NCBI RefSeq assembly: GCF_002995795.1
Contig: NZ_PVXN01000031.1
Span: forward strand, 1-64,000
Direction of reading: 5' to 3'
DNA from: Clostridium thermopalmarium DSM 5974
GTDB taxonomy: Bacteria > Bacillota > Clostridia > Clostridiales > Clostridiaceae
Length of the DNA stretch: 64,000 bases
The notes beneath the pieces are model-generated. The model ran no database searches. It worked only from the letters and a program-made list of their open reading frames with translations, and was not told the origin of the DNA. Shown in pieces: positions 27,325 through 36,344 of the stretch; position 1 is the stretch's first letter, and every line of letters begins with the position of its first letter. The translations under genes and the position numbers were made by a program.

Positions 27325-28713
27325 ATGTCTAAAATTATAAAAAATGGAACTATAGTAACTGCAGGAGATATATTCACAGGGGATATATATGTCGATGAAG
27401 GAATTATAAAAGATATAGGCATAAACTTAGAAAAAGATTGTGATGAGGTGATAGATGCTGGGGGTAAATATGTGATTCCAGGAGGAGTAGACGTTCATAC
27501 TCATCTTAACTTAGATGCAGGGATTGCAGTGGCCAATGATGATTTTTACACTGGAACAGTAGCTGCGGCTTGTGGTGGAACTACCACTATAGTTGATCAC
27601 ATGGGTTTTGGTCCTAAGGGCTGCAATCTTCACCATCAAGTAAATGTATATCATAAATATGCAAAGAATAATGCTGTTGTGGATTACAGCTTTCATGGAG
27701 TAATTCAGCACGTAGATGAATCTATATTAAAAGAGATGGAACAGATCGTAAAAGAAGAAGGCATACCTAGTTTTAAAATTTACATGACCTATGATTATAA
27801 GGTTAGTGATGAGGAGGCTTTAAAGGTTCTTTTTAAATTAAAAGAATTAGGTGGAATTACTACTGTTCATCCTGAAAATAACGATGCCGTAAATTATTTA
27901 AGACAAAAGTTTATAAAAAAAGGGCTAACAGATCCAATATATCATGCTCTTAGCAGGCCACCTGAATGTGAAGGAGAGGCTGTAAACAGAATAATAAATC
28001 TTGCAGCTATAGCAGAAGATGCACCTTTATATATTGTTCATGTATCTTCATCCTTGGCACTAGATTATATAAAGCTAGCTCATAATAGAGGACAAAATGT
28101 ATATTCCGAAACTTGTCCACAATATCTTCTTTTAGATGAAGAAAGGTATAAAGTTCCTAACAATGAGGGGCTAAAATATATAATGAGTCCTCCTCTTAGG
28201 AAAAAAGAAAATCAAGCTTCTTTATGGAAAGGTATCAAGGATGGACACATTCATACAGTTGCAACAGATCATTGTCCTTTTGCATTTAATAAAGACAAGC
28301 AGATGGGAAAAGATGATTTCACCAAGTGCCCTAATGGAGCGCCAGGAATTGAAGAGAGAATACCTCTTATGTTTTCTGAAGGGGTAATGAAGAAAAAAAT
28401 AAGTTTAAATAAGTTTGTAGAAGTATGCTGTACTAATCCAGCTAAGATATTTGGACTTTACCCTAAGAAAGGAACAATTCAAGTTGGGTCTGATGCAGAT
28501 ATAGTTTTAATAGATCCAAATTTAGAGGTTACTTTAACTAAGAATATGCTGCACGAAAATGTAGATTACACGGCTTATGAGGGGTTTAAGTTAAAGGGAT
28601 ATCCTATTCTTACCATGTTAAGAGGAGAAATTATAGCTAAGAATAATAAATTTGTTGGCAAGAAAGGTTATGGCAATTTCATAAAGAGAAAAATCAATAA
28701 AATAGTTATATAA
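27325..28713 (+). CDS. hyuA: dihydropyrimidinase/D-hydantoinase-type amidohydrolase
   Basis: The 462-residue cyclic amidohydrolase has [12 protein letters not shown] near residue 56, the lysine for carbamylation in [11 protein letters not shown] near 150, HPENND near 185, YIVHVSSS near 240 and VATDHCPF near 312. These are the binuclear zinc ligands of dihydropyrimidinases. In the purine locus it should open a hydantoin- or ureide-type ring, matching hyuA of the E. coli cluster. It is first of a three-gene operon driven by the sigma-54 promoter upstream. Confidence 0.9.
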   Translation: MSKIIKNGTIVTAGDIFTGDIYVDEGIIKDIGINLEKDCDEVIDAGGKYVIPGGVDVHTHLNLDAGIAVANDDFYTGTVAAACGGTTTIVDHMGFGPKGCNLHHQVNVYHKYAKNNAVVDYSFHGVIQHVDESILKEMEQIVKEEGIPSFKIYMTYDYKVSDEEALKVLFKLKELGGITTVHPENNDAVNYLRQKFIKKGLTDPIYHALSRPPECEGEAVNRIINLAAIAEDAPLYIVHVSSSLALDYIKLAHNRGQNVYSETCPQYLLLDEERYKVPNNEGLKYIMSPPLRKKENQASLWKGIKDGHIHTVATDHCPFAFNKDKQMGKDDFTKCPNGAPGIEERIPLMFSEGVMKKKISLNKFVEVCCTNPAKIFGLYPKKGTIQVGSDADIVLIDPNLEVTLTKNMLHENVDYTAYEGFKLKGYPILTMLRGEIIAKNNKFVGKKGYGNFIKRKINKIVI

Positions 28714-28732
28714 GGTTGTGGAGGGAGAGATA

Positions 28733-29959
28733 ATGTTAAAAGAAGCAAAAGTAGAAGAGGTGCTAAATTTAGCTGAAAAGTATAAAGATGATATGAGTAA
28801 GTTTTTAAGGGATATGATAGCTATTCCCAGCGAAAGTTGTGGGGAAGAAAAGGTAGTATTGAGAATAAAACAAGAAATGGAAAAGGTGGGATTTGATAAA
28901 ATAGAAATAGATCCTATGGGAAATATACTAGGATATATTGGGCATGGAAGTCATGTAATAGCTATGGATGCTCACATTGATACAGTTGGTGTAGGGGATG
29001 CAAATCTTTGGAATTATAATCCATATGAAGGCTATGAAGATGAAGAGATTATTCTTGGCAGAGGAGCAAGTGACCAGGAAGGCGGCATGGCATCTATGGT
29101 GTATGCGGGAAAAATTATAAAGGATTTGGCTTTAGAAGATGATTATACATTAATAGTTACAGGTACTGTTCAAGAAGAGGACTGTGATGGACTATGTTGG
29201 CAATACATCATAAATGAAGATGGCATAAGGCCAGAATTTGTAATTTCCACTGAACCTACTTCCTGTAACATATATAGAGGACAAAGAGGAAGAATGGAGA
29301 TAAAAGTAACAACTAGAGGGGTAAGTTGTCACGGTTCTGCTCCAGAAAGAGGAGATAATGCTATATTCAAAATGGCTCCAATATTAATTGAGCTTAGAGC
29401 TTTAGCTGAAAATTTGATGGATAACGACTTTTTAGGAAAAGGAAGTTTAACAGTATCAGAAATATTTTATTCTTCACCATCAAGATGTGCTGTGGCTGAT
29501 GGCTGTTCCATTTCTATAGATAGAAGGCTTACAGATGGAGAAACGTGGGAATATGCCCTTCAGCAGATTAGAAACCTCCCATCTGTCAAGGCCGCTAAGG
29601 CAGAAGTTGAAATGTATACCTATGAAAGACCATCATATACAGGGCTTGTATATCCTACTGAATCTTATTTTCCAACTTGGGTACTGCCAGAAGATCATAT
29701 TGTATGTGAAACTTTGGTAGATGCATATAAACAATTATTTAAAGAAGATCCCCTAGTAGACAAGTGGACATTTTCCACTAATGGAGTATCTATAATGGGC
29801 AGATATGGAATACCATGTATTGGATTTGGCCCAGGACATGAAGAAGAGGCACATGCTCCAAATGAAAAAACATGGAAGAGTGAACTTGTAAAATGTGCAG
29901 CTATGTATGCCGTTATTCCTAAACTATATGTAACCAAGTATTCTAATAAAAACAGATGA
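28733..29959 (+). CDS. second YgeY family M20-type metallohydrolase
   Basis: This 408-residue paralogue of the protein at 4072-5388 keeps the metal-binding motifs [27 protein letters not shown] and EEAHAPNE. It lacks the two extra segments of the first copy, so it has the more typical family length. All its arginine codons are AGA/AGG, like the surrounding genes. ATG 28733 follows GGAGGGAGAG; the GTG at 28718 overlaps that site. Co-transcription with hydantoinase suggests it hydrolyses the ring-opened product. Confidence 0.9.
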   Translation: MLKEAKVEEVLNLAEKYKDDMSKFLRDMIAIPSESCGEEKVVLRIKQEMEKVGFDKIEIDPMGNILGYIGHGSHVIAMDAHIDTVGVGDANLWNYNPYEGYEDEEIILGRGASDQEGGMASMVYAGKIIKDLALEDDYTLIVTGTVQEEDCDGLCWQYIINEDGIRPEFVISTEPTSCNIYRGQRGRMEIKVTTRGVSCHGSAPERGDNAIFKMAPILIELRALAENLMDNDFLGKGSLTVSEIFYSSPSRCAVADGCSISIDRRLTDGETWEYALQQIRNLPSVKAAKAEVEMYTYERPSYTGLVYPTESYFPTWVLPEDHIVCETLVDAYKQLFKEDPLVDKWTFSTNGVSIMGRYGIPCIGFGPGHEEEAHAPNEKTWKSELVKCAAMYAVIPKLYVTKYSNKNR

Positions 29960-30023
29960 GGCATCATATAACAGTCATAAAATAAAGAGGGGAATAATAT
30001 ATAAGAAGTAGGAGGTGCAAGCT

Positions 30024-30188
30024 ATGAAAATAGAATTTTTCTATAAGTGCAAGGATGGACGTGTTATTGGAAAAGAAACAGAGAGCAAAAAAAAGATTGA
30101 AGAAGAAATAGAAGATATAAAAAATTATGCTAAGATGGAAGAGGAAAAAAAGAATTGTGATGAATGTCTAATAGATTTAGATGATTAA
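30024..30188 (+). CDS. small cysteine-containing protein, 54 residues
   Basis: An open frame of 54 codons starts at ATG 30024, eight bases after a strong AGGAGGTG site, and ends at TAA 30186-30188. The product begins MKIEFFYKCKDGR, has a highly charged, probably coiled-coil middle rich in Lys and Glu, and a NCDEC motif near the end. I do not recognise the family. It lies 64 bases after the second ygeY gene and before the operon terminator, so it is probably co-transcribed with hydantoinase. A metal-binding or regulatory role is only a guess. Confidence 0.7.
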   Translation: MKIEFFYKCKDGRVIGKETESKKKIEEEIEDIKNYAKMEEEKKNCDECLIDLDD

Positions 30189-30213
30189 CAGAGCATATAA
30201 AATTTTTAGTCTC

Positions 30214-30252
30214 TAATCCCTAGTCAACAATATAGTTATAGACTAGGGATTA
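30214..30252. terminator. terminator between hydantoinase and thi operons
   Basis: A perfect 12-bp stem (TAATCCCTAGTC / GACTAGGGATTA) lies between the convergent hydantoinase and thiamine operons and may serve both directions. The T-tract is weak on each side. Confidence 0.7.
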
Positions 30253-30270
30253 AAGCTTAATAATCCATGA

Positions 30271-30885
30271 TTATATGCTTGATAGTTCTATGGAGGCTTT
30301 TTCTATGTCTTCACTTCCTAATATTGCTGATATTACGGAAATTCCATTTACACCAGTTTCTAAAACAGATTCAGCATTTTCTTTATTTATTCCTCCGATG
30401 GCCACAGAGGGGATTCTTATATTTTGTGTAATTTCTTTTAATCCATGAACCCCTATGGGTTCATCAATATCTTTTTTTGTTCCCGTATAAAAAACAGGTC
30501 CAATACCAAGATAATCTGCTCCAGCCTTTTGGGCTTCTAGTGCTTCTTCTAAGGTATTAGCAGAAATTCCTATGATCTTATCTTCACCTAGTATTTTTCT
30601 AGCAAGTTTTATTGGCATATCACTTTGTCCAAGATGAACACCCTCAGCATCTATAGCAAGAGCTATATCTATTCTATCATTTATCAGTAAAGGAATATTA
30701 TATTTTGAAGTAATTTCTTTCACTTCTTTAGCTATTTTATAAAACTCTCTCGTAGATGCATCTTTTTCTCTTACTTGAACTAAAGTTACTCCCCCTTTTA
30801 TAGCTGCTTCAACACAATCTTTTAAGCTTCTACCATTTAAAAAGCTTCTGTCTGTAATTAAATATAATTTATAGTTTATATCCAT
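30271..30885 (-). CDS. thiE: thiamine phosphate synthase
   Basis: The 204-residue TIM-barrel enzyme joins HMP pyrophosphate and thiazole phosphate to thiamine phosphate. Motifs include YLITDRS near residue 8, [12 protein letters not shown] near 33, [22 protein letters not shown] near 68-90 and [15 protein letters not shown] near 125. It is the third gene of thiD-thiM-thiE. Its ATG overlaps the thiM 3' end. Confidence 0.95.
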   Translation of the reverse strand: MDINYKLYLITDRSFLNGRSLKDCVEAAIKGGVTLVQVREKDASTREFYKIAKEVKEITSKYNIPLLINDRIDIALAIDAEGVHLGQSDMPIKLARKILGEDKIIGISANTLEEALEAQKAGADYLGIGPVFYTGTKKDIDEPIGVHGLKEITQNIRIPSVAIGGINKENAESVLETGVNGISVISAILGSEDIEKASIELSSI

Positions 30886-31691
30886 TGAATTTTACCTTCT
30901 TTCTCAAAATCATTTTCTTTTAGTAAGTAAATTTCATCTATAAGTTTAACCTTAAAGCTTCCAGGAGCTTTAGCAGTTTTTGCAGCGTGTTCTCCAGCTA
31001 AATTCATAGATAATATTGAGGCAACAGTAGCTAAAAATTTATCTTCTTCTACAGCAGCAGTTGCAGCTGTTAAAGCGCCTACCATGCATCCAGCACCTGT
31101 AACTAATGTTAAAAGGCTTGTACCATTTTCGATTATAGCTGTTCTTTTTCCATCTGTAATTATATCTTGAGCTCCAGTAGCTGCAACTATGCAGTTATAC
31201 TTTTTAGCAAGAGAAACGCAGGCTTCTATTGAATTGCTGCCATCATCTATAGAGTCTACTCCACGGATTTTTGCTTCATATCCTGCTAGATATTTTATTT
31301 CTCCTAAATTACCTTTTATGATATCAACTTTACCAATTTCAAATATTTTTTGTATAAAGTCTATTTTTCTTTTAATAGCCCCGCAGGCTACTGGGTCTAA
31401 AACAACAGGGATATTATTATTTTTAGCAGATAATACAGCCATAATCATAGATTGTTCTTGTTCCTTAGTCAGAGTTCCTATGTTTATATAGATGGCAGAT
31501 GAGATTTTTGCAAAATCGTAAGTTTCATCATAAGCTTCTGCCATAGCAGGAGATGCACCAAAGGCTAATAATATGTTAGCACAGTCATTTATTGTTACAT
31601 AATTTGTTATAGCATGAACTAGAGGAGTCTTTTCTCTCACCTTAGTGAGAACAGTAGAAATATTGTTAATCATATCAGTTTTGTTATTCAT
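30876..31691 (-). CDS. thiM: hydroxyethylthiazole kinase
   Basis: The 271-residue kinase phosphorylates hydroxyethylthiazole for thiamine salvage. Family features are [29 protein letters not shown] near the start and the glycine-rich [14 protein letters not shown] near residue 193. AGGAGGT precedes the ATG, which overlaps thiD by eight bases. Confidence 0.95.
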   Translation of the reverse strand: MNNKTDMINNISTVLTKVREKTPLVHAITNYVTINDCANILLAFGASPAMAEAYDETYDFAKISSAIYINIGTLTKEQEQSMIMAVLSAKNNNIPVVLDPVACGAIKRKIDFIQKIFEIGKVDIIKGNLGEIKYLAGYEAKIRGVDSIDDGSNSIEACVSLAKKYNCIVAATGAQDIITDGKRTAIIENGTSLLTLVTGAGCMVGALTAATAAVEEDKFLATVASILSMNLAGEHAAKTAKAPGSFKVKLIDEIYLLKENDFEKEGKIQWI

Positions 31692-32487
31692 AAATTATAC
31701 CTCCTTTTTTATATAGGTCTATAAAATGTCCTACAGGTCCAACACCATGGCCAATTGAAAATGAATTTTTTATTGCCGTATGTATATACTCCTTTGAAAG
31801 TTTTACAGCTTCATAAATGCTGTAGCCTTTAGCTAAAAAGCTTGCTATTGCAGAGGATAGAGTGCAGCCGGTGCCATGAGTATTTTTGGTTTCTATTTTT
31901 GTCCCTTCTATAGATAAAAACTCATTATTAAAGTAGAGAATGTCTGTAGAACTATTGCATCTGTGACCTCCTTTTACTAATACATTTTTTACTCCATACT
32001 CTGTAATCTTTAAGGCCGCTTTTTTCATGTCTTCTTCAGAACTTATCTTCATCCCTGTAAGTTCCTCAGCTTCAGGAATGTTAGGGGTTACAATATCTGA
32101 AATGCTAATTAAGTTTTTAAGTTCACCAATTGCTTCCAGTTTTAATAAATAGTATCCACTTTTAGATATCATAACAGGATCTAAAACGATGTTTTTAATT
32201 TTGTATTCTAGTAATACATTTTTTATGGTTGATATAATCTCAGAATTAGATACCATTCCTATCTTTACAGCATCTACTTTTATGTCATCAAAGATTGCTC
32301 TCATCTGAGCTTCAACAATATCTTTACTGATTTCTTGAACAGCAGTAACTCCTTGAGTATTTTGAGCTGTAACTGCACAGATTACGCTCATTCCATAAAC
32401 TCCAAGTGCACTCATAGTTTTCAAGTCTGCTTGAATACCAGCTCCTCCACAACTATCGGAACCAGCGATAGTCAATACCTTTTTCAT
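31684..32487 (-). CDS. thiD: hydroxymethylpyrimidine (phosphate) kinase
   Basis: The 267-residue ribokinase-fold enzyme phosphorylates HMP and HMP phosphate. It begins MKKVLTIAGSDSCGGAGIQ and has the anion-hole motif THGTGCTLSSAIA near residue 210. The ATG at 32487 follows AAAGGATG; an upstream frame to 32544 lacks a site and overlaps leader sequence. It is the first gene under the TPP riboswitch. Confidence 0.95.
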   Translation of the reverse strand: MKKVLTIAGSDSCGGAGIQADLKTMSALGVYGMSVICAVTAQNTQGVTAVQEISKDIVEAQMRAIFDDIKVDAVKIGMVSNSEIISTIKNVLLEYKIKNIVLDPVMISKSGYYLLKLEAIGELKNLISISDIVTPNIPEAEELTGMKISSEEDMKKAALKITEYGVKNVLVKGGHRCNSSTDILYFNNEFLSIEGTKIETKNTHGTGCTLSSAIASFLAKGYSIYEAVKLSKEYIHTAIKNSFSIGHGVGPVGHFIDLYKKGGIIYE

Positions 32488-32572
32488 AAAATCATCCTTT
32501 CTTTTCAATAAAAAAATAACACTCATACAAAATAAATATTGCATGAGTGTTTAAAACAATAAGTAAAATATA

Positions 32573-32603
32573 AAAGCTTCTCTACCGCAAAGGAAAGAAG
32601 CTC
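32573..32603 (-). terminator. terminator of the TPP riboswitch
   Basis: On the minus strand AGCTTCT pairs with AGAAGCT and is followed by TTTTATATTTT, just downstream of the TPP aptamer. This indicates transcriptional control by termination. Confidence 0.78.
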
Positions 32604-32621
32604 TATATACTATATAATAAC

Positions 32622-32708
32622 TCATTGCTTCCTGCGCTAGCATTATCTAGATTCAGGTTCGGAGGGTTAGAATTAAATTCTTCTCAGCCATAATGGGCAC
32701 CCCTGCAA
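32622..32708 (-). promoter_or_regulatory. TPP riboswitch (THI element)
   Basis: Read on the minus strand the region shows the conserved blocks GGGGTGCCC, GGCTGAGA, CCGAACCTGAA, and GATAATGCTAGCGCAGG of the thiamine pyrophosphate aptamer. It lies about 135 bases ahead of thiD with a terminator between. It should repress thiD-thiM-thiE when TPP is abundant. Confidence 0.95.
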
Positions 32709-32743
32709 TATATTTAATTTATTAAGTTTTCCATTTGTTTGTT

Positions 32744-32771
32744 ATTATATCATAGGTTACAGAATTTGCAA
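32744..32771 (-). promoter_or_regulatory. promoter of the thi operon
   Basis: On the minus strand a -35 TTGCAA and a -10 TATAAT are separated by 16 bases, placing the start a few bases upstream of the TPP aptamer. Confidence 0.7.
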
Positions 32772-32847
32772 CATATATCTACAATTTTTAATAACATATT
32801 TTTTATGGCTCTAGCTTCTATTTAAGATATAGTAACACTAATGATTA

Positions 32848-32875
32848 AATGTTTCATATCTTAAAATGAAACATT
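32848..32875. repeat. palindrome before the patatin gene
   Basis: AATGTTTCAT and ATGAAACATT form a perfect 10-bp inverted repeat with an 8-base spacer, ending eight bases before the GGGGAG ribosome binding site. It could be an operator or a translation-affecting hairpin. Confidence 0.5.
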
Positions 32876-32893
32876 ATTTTCAGGGGAGATAAC

Positions 32894-33802
32894 ATGAAAA
32901 TTGACGCTGTTTTTGAAGGTGGTGGAGTAAAAGGAATAGCATTGGTAGGAGCTGTATGCTGTCTTGAAAATAGAGGATATAAATTTCAAAATTTAGCAGG
33001 GACTTCAGCAGGAGCCATAGTAGCAGCTCTTTTAGCAGCAGGTTATACTGGAAAAGAATTAAAAAATATAATATTAAAAATTAATTATGCAAAGTTTTTA
33101 GACAAAAGCATTTTCAATAAATTTAAAATTACTTCTCATGTTAATAAAATCATAGGCTTACTGAAAGACAAGGGAATTTATTCTGGAGATCCTATAGAAG
33201 GGTATATAGAGGAATTGCTCAAGAAAAAGGGAAAGGTCAAATTTAGGGACGTAAGCAGAAATGGAAAGTCTTATCTTAAAATAATAGCTTCTGATATTAC
33301 TAAGGGAGATATGCTGATTTTACCAGATGATCTTATACTTTATGATATAGATCCTTTAGATTTTTCAATAGCTAAGGCTGTAAGAATGAGTATAAGTATT
33401 CCTCTGTTTTTTAAACCAGTAAAGCTTAAACATAAAACTGGAATGAGTCTTATAGTAGATGGAGGCATTTTAAGTAACTATCCTATCTGGATATTTGATG
33501 GACAAGGTGAACCTAAACGGCCTACTATTGGATTAAAACTCATAGAAGATAATCAAAGTCTTACTTCGAAAGGAAAAACTGATCTAATTTCTTTTATAAT
33601 TGATATAGTAAGTGCTATGCTTAACAAAAATGAAGAAATATATGTAAAACATAAAGACTGGATAAGAACTATAGGAATACCAACCTTAGGAGTAAAAGGT
33701 ACTGAATTCGATAAAATAAGTACAATGGGCCTAAAGCTTTTTGAATCAGGATATAAAAGTGCAGAAAAGTTTTTAAAAGATTATCCATACCATTTCATAT
33801 AA
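32894..33802 (+). CDS. patatin-like phospholipase
   Basis: The 302-residue protein belongs to the patatin-like lipid acyl hydrolases. The oxyanion motif is EGGGVKGIALVGA (about residues 8-20), the nucleophile serine is in GTSAG (S38), and the second member of the catalytic dyad is the aspartate of DGGILSNYP (about 189). No signal peptide is seen, so it should act on membrane lipids from the cytoplasm. It is a single gene with a GGGGAG site. Confidence 0.9.
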   Translation: MKIDAVFEGGGVKGIALVGAVCCLENRGYKFQNLAGTSAGAIVAALLAAGYTGKELKNIILKINYAKFLDKSIFNKFKITSHVNKIIGLLKDKGIYSGDPIEGYIEELLKKKGKVKFRDVSRNGKSYLKIIASDITKGDMLILPDDLILYDIDPLDFSIAKAVRMSISIPLFFKPVKLKHKTGMSLIVDGGILSNYPIWIFDGQGEPKRPTIGLKLIEDNQSLTSKGKTDLISFIIDIVSAMLNKNEEIYVKHKDWIRTIGIPTLGVKGTEFDKISTMGLKLFESGYKSAEKFLKDYPYHFI

Positions 33803-33832
33803 AAGTTACGGTACATTGGTGAGATATTTAAA

Positions 33833-33912
33833 CATCACGCATGGAATTTACATTGTAGAAAGCGTTGAACAAATCTTATAAACTTTCCTTAATGCAAATC
33901 CTATGCGTGATG
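33833..33912. repeat. short inverted-repeat element related to the 62 kb element
   Basis: An 80-base unit has imperfect terminal inverted repeats of about 30 bases (CATCACGCAT at the left, ATGCGTGATG at the right). Its interior CATTGTAGAAAG-GTTGAACAA block recurs in reverse orientation at about 62650-62672. Both copies are followed by an AATAAAA-type hairpin with GCAATTTTATT. This suggests a small dispersed MITE-like family. Confidence 0.6.
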
Positions 33913-33920
33913 TCATATAC

Positions 33921-33945
33921 AATAAAATTGCCATGCAATTTTATT
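33921..33945 (-). terminator. terminator of the chemoreceptor-like gene
   Basis: AATAAAATTGC pairs with GCAATTTTATT across a 3-base loop directly after the minus-strand stop codon at 33947. It may be part of the repeat element just beside it. Confidence 0.6.
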
Positions 33946-33946
33946 A

Positions 33947-34777
33947 TTATCTGAATTTTTGAGAAAAATCTTCTAATTGCTTTGTTGCTTCATTTATATT
34001 GTTCAGAGCCGCAGCAATTTCTTCAGTAGACGCTGCTTGTTCTTGGCTTATAGAAGCTACATTATCTATGTCTTTGCTTATTGCATCAACCGCATCATTT
34101 ATATCTTCAAGTATTTTTTTTATTTGTGCTACTGATTCTTGACTTTGATTAGCAAGCTTTCTTATTTCACTAGCAACAACTCCAAATCCTTTTCCTTGTT
34201 CTCCAGCTCTTGCAGATTCAATTGCAGCATTTAAGCCAAGTAGGTTTATTTGAGATGCAATATTTTTTATTATTTCTAGAGCTTTAGAAGTTTGTTCTGC
34301 TTTTTTTAGAGTTTCTTGTACATTTTCAAGAGCTTTTCCTCCAGACTTTGCTAATGTGGCAGCACTAGCTGCTACTTGTCCTATGCTTGCACTAGCTTGT
34401 TCAGTTGATAAAGAAAGACTATTTATTCCATCTAGTAGCTGAAGGCTTTCATTAAAATCAACAGCGGAGCATATTAGACCTATCACATTTCCGCTAGGAT
34501 TTTTTATAGGCTGCATAAAGACTTTTACAGCAACGCCAAAGGTCTCTTTAGGAACATCGTACTTAATGAGTTGTCCAGACTTTATACAATTCATCATATC
34601 TTTAGAATCAAGAATAGATTGCCCTACTTTAATTTTTAAATCAAAATTATTAGCTGGAATATAGGCTATATACTTTTCTAAATCTGTTACATAGAAAGCA
34701 ATATCATCTCTTGTTATTGGATTTAAATAAGGTAAAGATTCACAAATACCTTCTAAGATAGCTTTATCATCCTTCAT
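33947..34777 (-). CDS. soluble methyl-accepting chemotaxis-type protein
   Basis: The 276-residue protein has an N-terminal sensor-like region (about 1-110, PAS/Cache-like in appearance) and a C-terminal MCP signalling domain with the hairpin signature [22 protein letters not shown] near residue 185. No transmembrane segment is present, so it is cytoplasmic. It lacks the long methylation helices of full chemoreceptors. ATG 34777 follows AGGAGG. Its ligand and whether it couples to CheA are unknown. Confidence 0.85.
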   Translation of the reverse strand: MKDDKAILEGICESLPYLNPITRDDIAFYVTDLEKYIAYIPANNFDLKIKVGQSILDSKDMMNCIKSGQLIKYDVPKETFGVAVKVFMQPIKNPSGNVIGLICSAVDFNESLQLLDGINSLSLSTEQASASIGQVAASAATLAKSGGKALENVQETLKKAEQTSKALEIIKNIASQINLLGLNAAIESARAGEQGKGFGVVASEIRKLANQSQESVAQIKKILEDINDAVDAISKDIDNVASISQEQAASTEEIAAALNNINEATKQLEDFSQKFR

Positions 34778-34936
34778 ATAAATTCCTCCTAGAGTTCAAC
34801 TTTAATATGTAAATTAATGCCTAAGTAAGGTATTTTTCTACAATTACTATTATTATAAACCAATATGGAAAATTACCGCAACTTTCAAAGCTAATGCTTA
34901 CTAAAATACTTATCTAAAAAATTTTTAATAAAGCTC

Positions 34937-34965
34937 TTTACAAAATATAATACTTGCATTACAAT
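34937..34965 (+). promoter_or_regulatory. promoter of the GntR/ABC operon
   Basis: A -35 TTTACA (34937-34942) and a -10 TACAAT (34960-34965) are spaced by exactly 17 bases. The expected start near 34972 falls inside the palindromic operator that follows, fitting repression by the GntR protein. Confidence 0.75.
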
Positions 34966-34969
34966 AATG

Positions 34970-35029
34970 GTGTACTAATTAAATTAGTACACATAGTACA
35001 CATAGTACACTTAGTACAGTTAGTATATT
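34970..35029. promoter_or_regulatory. palindromic and tandem-repeat operator of the GntR operon
   Basis: GTGTACTAATT-A-AATTAGTACAC (34970-34992) is a perfect 11-bp inverted repeat. It runs into five head-to-tail 9-base units beginning TAGTACACA (34985-35029), of which the first two are identical and the last diverges. The array overlaps the start of transcription and is probably the autoregulatory binding site of the YtrA-type regulator. Confidence 0.7.
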
Positions 35030-35070
35030 ACATAGATTACTTAAAGTTACACCGGGAGGTGAAATTAAAA

Positions 35071-35451
35071 TTGATAAATATAGATATTAGAAGCAGCAGA
35101 CCTATATATGAGCAGATTATTGACGGTATAAAAGAAAATATTCTAAAGGGAATATTGCAGCCAGGAGATAAGCTTCCTTCTGTGAGAGAGATGTCTTCTA
35201 TGATTACTGCTAATCCTAATACTGTGAGCAGAGCTTATATGGAGCTTGAGAGACAGGGAGTGACTGAGACCATTAGAGGTAGGGGAACCTATGTATCTTC
35301 AAATTATAAACCAAAAGTGGAGGAAGATAGGATGGAAAAGTTAAAAGAGGATATAAAGAAGATTATATTAGAAGCACATTATATGGGAATTAAGAAAGAG
35401 CAAATTGTAAAGTTAATAAATGAGTCCTATGAAGAGGTGAAAAAGAAGTGA
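35071..35451 (+). CDS. GntR family regulator, YtrA type
   Basis: The 126-residue regulator has a winged helix-turn-helix (RPIYEQIIDGIKENILKG, then LPSVREMSSMITANPNTVSR and RGRGTYVS) and only a short C-terminal helical tail, typical of the YtrA subfamily that represses adjacent ABC transporters. TTG 35071 follows GGGAGGTG. A longer frame from 34954 would translate the 9-base operator repeats and is rejected. It overlaps the next gene by four bases. Confidence 0.9.
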   Translation: MINIDIRSSRPIYEQIIDGIKENILKGILQPGDKLPSVREMSSMITANPNTVSRAYMELERQGVTETIRGRGTYVSSNYKPKVEEDRMEKLKEDIKKIILEAHYMGIKKEQIVKLINESYEEVKKK

Positions 35452-36344
35452 TAGAGATTATAAATGGCTATAAAAGTCTTGGAGATAAAGAGGTTTTAAA
35501 GAATATAAATTTAAAAGTAGAACAGGGCAGTATATTTGGGCTTATTGGACCAAATGGAGCGGGAAAAACCACCCTTATCAAAAGTATGATGGGAATTTAT
35601 AAATTAGATAAAGGTGAAATAAAGGTTAAGGAAGAGCCTGTATTTGAAAATTCTAAGATTAAGGGTGTTATGGGATATGTTACGGATGAAAACACTCTTT
35701 TAGATTATTTTACATTAAAGGATGCGGTTAAATTTTATTCTTTAAGTTATAAAAGTTTTGATGAGAATAGATTTTATGAACTAAATAAAATCTTTCAACT
35801 TCCTGAGAAAAAGTCCATAAGAAAGTTCTCAAAAGGAATGAAGATGAGACTTTCTATAATGCTTAATTTAAGTATTATGCCAGAAGTTTTAGTCATGGAT
35901 GAGCCTACTAATGGGCTTGACCCTATAGTTAAAAGAGAATTTATAAATATACTGCTAGAAGATGTTGCAGAAAGAGGAACTACTGTGCTTATATCTTCCC
36001 ACAACTTAGGAGAGCTTGAAAGAATTTGTGATAGCATTGCAATTATCAATAATGGAGAGATTAAATATTCAAATTCCATAGAGAAAATGAAAGAAACTAT
36101 AAGAAAGATACAGGTAGTTTTTAAAAATGATGCACCAAGTGATTTAGGAGAATGGAATGAGATAATCAAAGTAGAAAAGGTAGGAAGGGTTTACAACATA
36201 GTTACTAAGGATTACAGCAAAGAGTTTTTAGATAAGCTTAATAGCTGCGAAATTCTTTTCCAAGAAGAAATAGATTTAACTCTTGAAGATATGTTTATAT
36301 ACTCAATTGGAGGTGATGTTAACTATGAAGAACTATTTAAATAA
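35448..36344 (+). CDS. ABC transporter ATPase
   Basis: The 298-residue ATPase has Walker A GPNGAGKTT near residue 37, a degenerate signature FSKGMKMRL near 130 and Walker B LVMDEPTNGLDP near 150, then a C-terminal extension of about 80 residues. It pairs with the following permease. The operon layout GntR-ATPase-permease-ATPase-permease resembles ytr-type exporters that respond to cell-envelope stress; substrate unknown. Confidence 0.9.
   Translation: MIEIINGYKSLGDKEVLKNINLKVEQGSIFGLIGPNGAGKTTLIKSMMGIYKLDKGEIKVKEEPVFENSKIKGVMGYVTDENTLLDYFTLKDAVKFYSLSYKSFDENRFYELNKIFQLPEKKSIRKFSKGMKMRLSIMLNLSIMPEVLVMDEPTNGLDPIVKREFINILLEDVAERGTTVLISSHNLGELERICDSIAIINNGEIKYSNSIEKMKETIRKIQVVFKNDAPSDLGEWNEIIKVEKVGRVYNIVTKDYSKEFLDKLNSCEILFQEEIDLTLEDMFIYSIGGDVNYEELFK

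Noticed and set aside
34985-35029. Tandem repeats considered as a CRISPR array
   Set aside because: Units are only 9 bases, contiguous and without spacers, and there are no cas genes in the window.
34954-35070. Longer N-terminus for the GntR regulator
   Set aside because: It would translate the promoter and the 9-base operator repeats, giving a VHIVHIVHL-like run, with no ribosome binding site.
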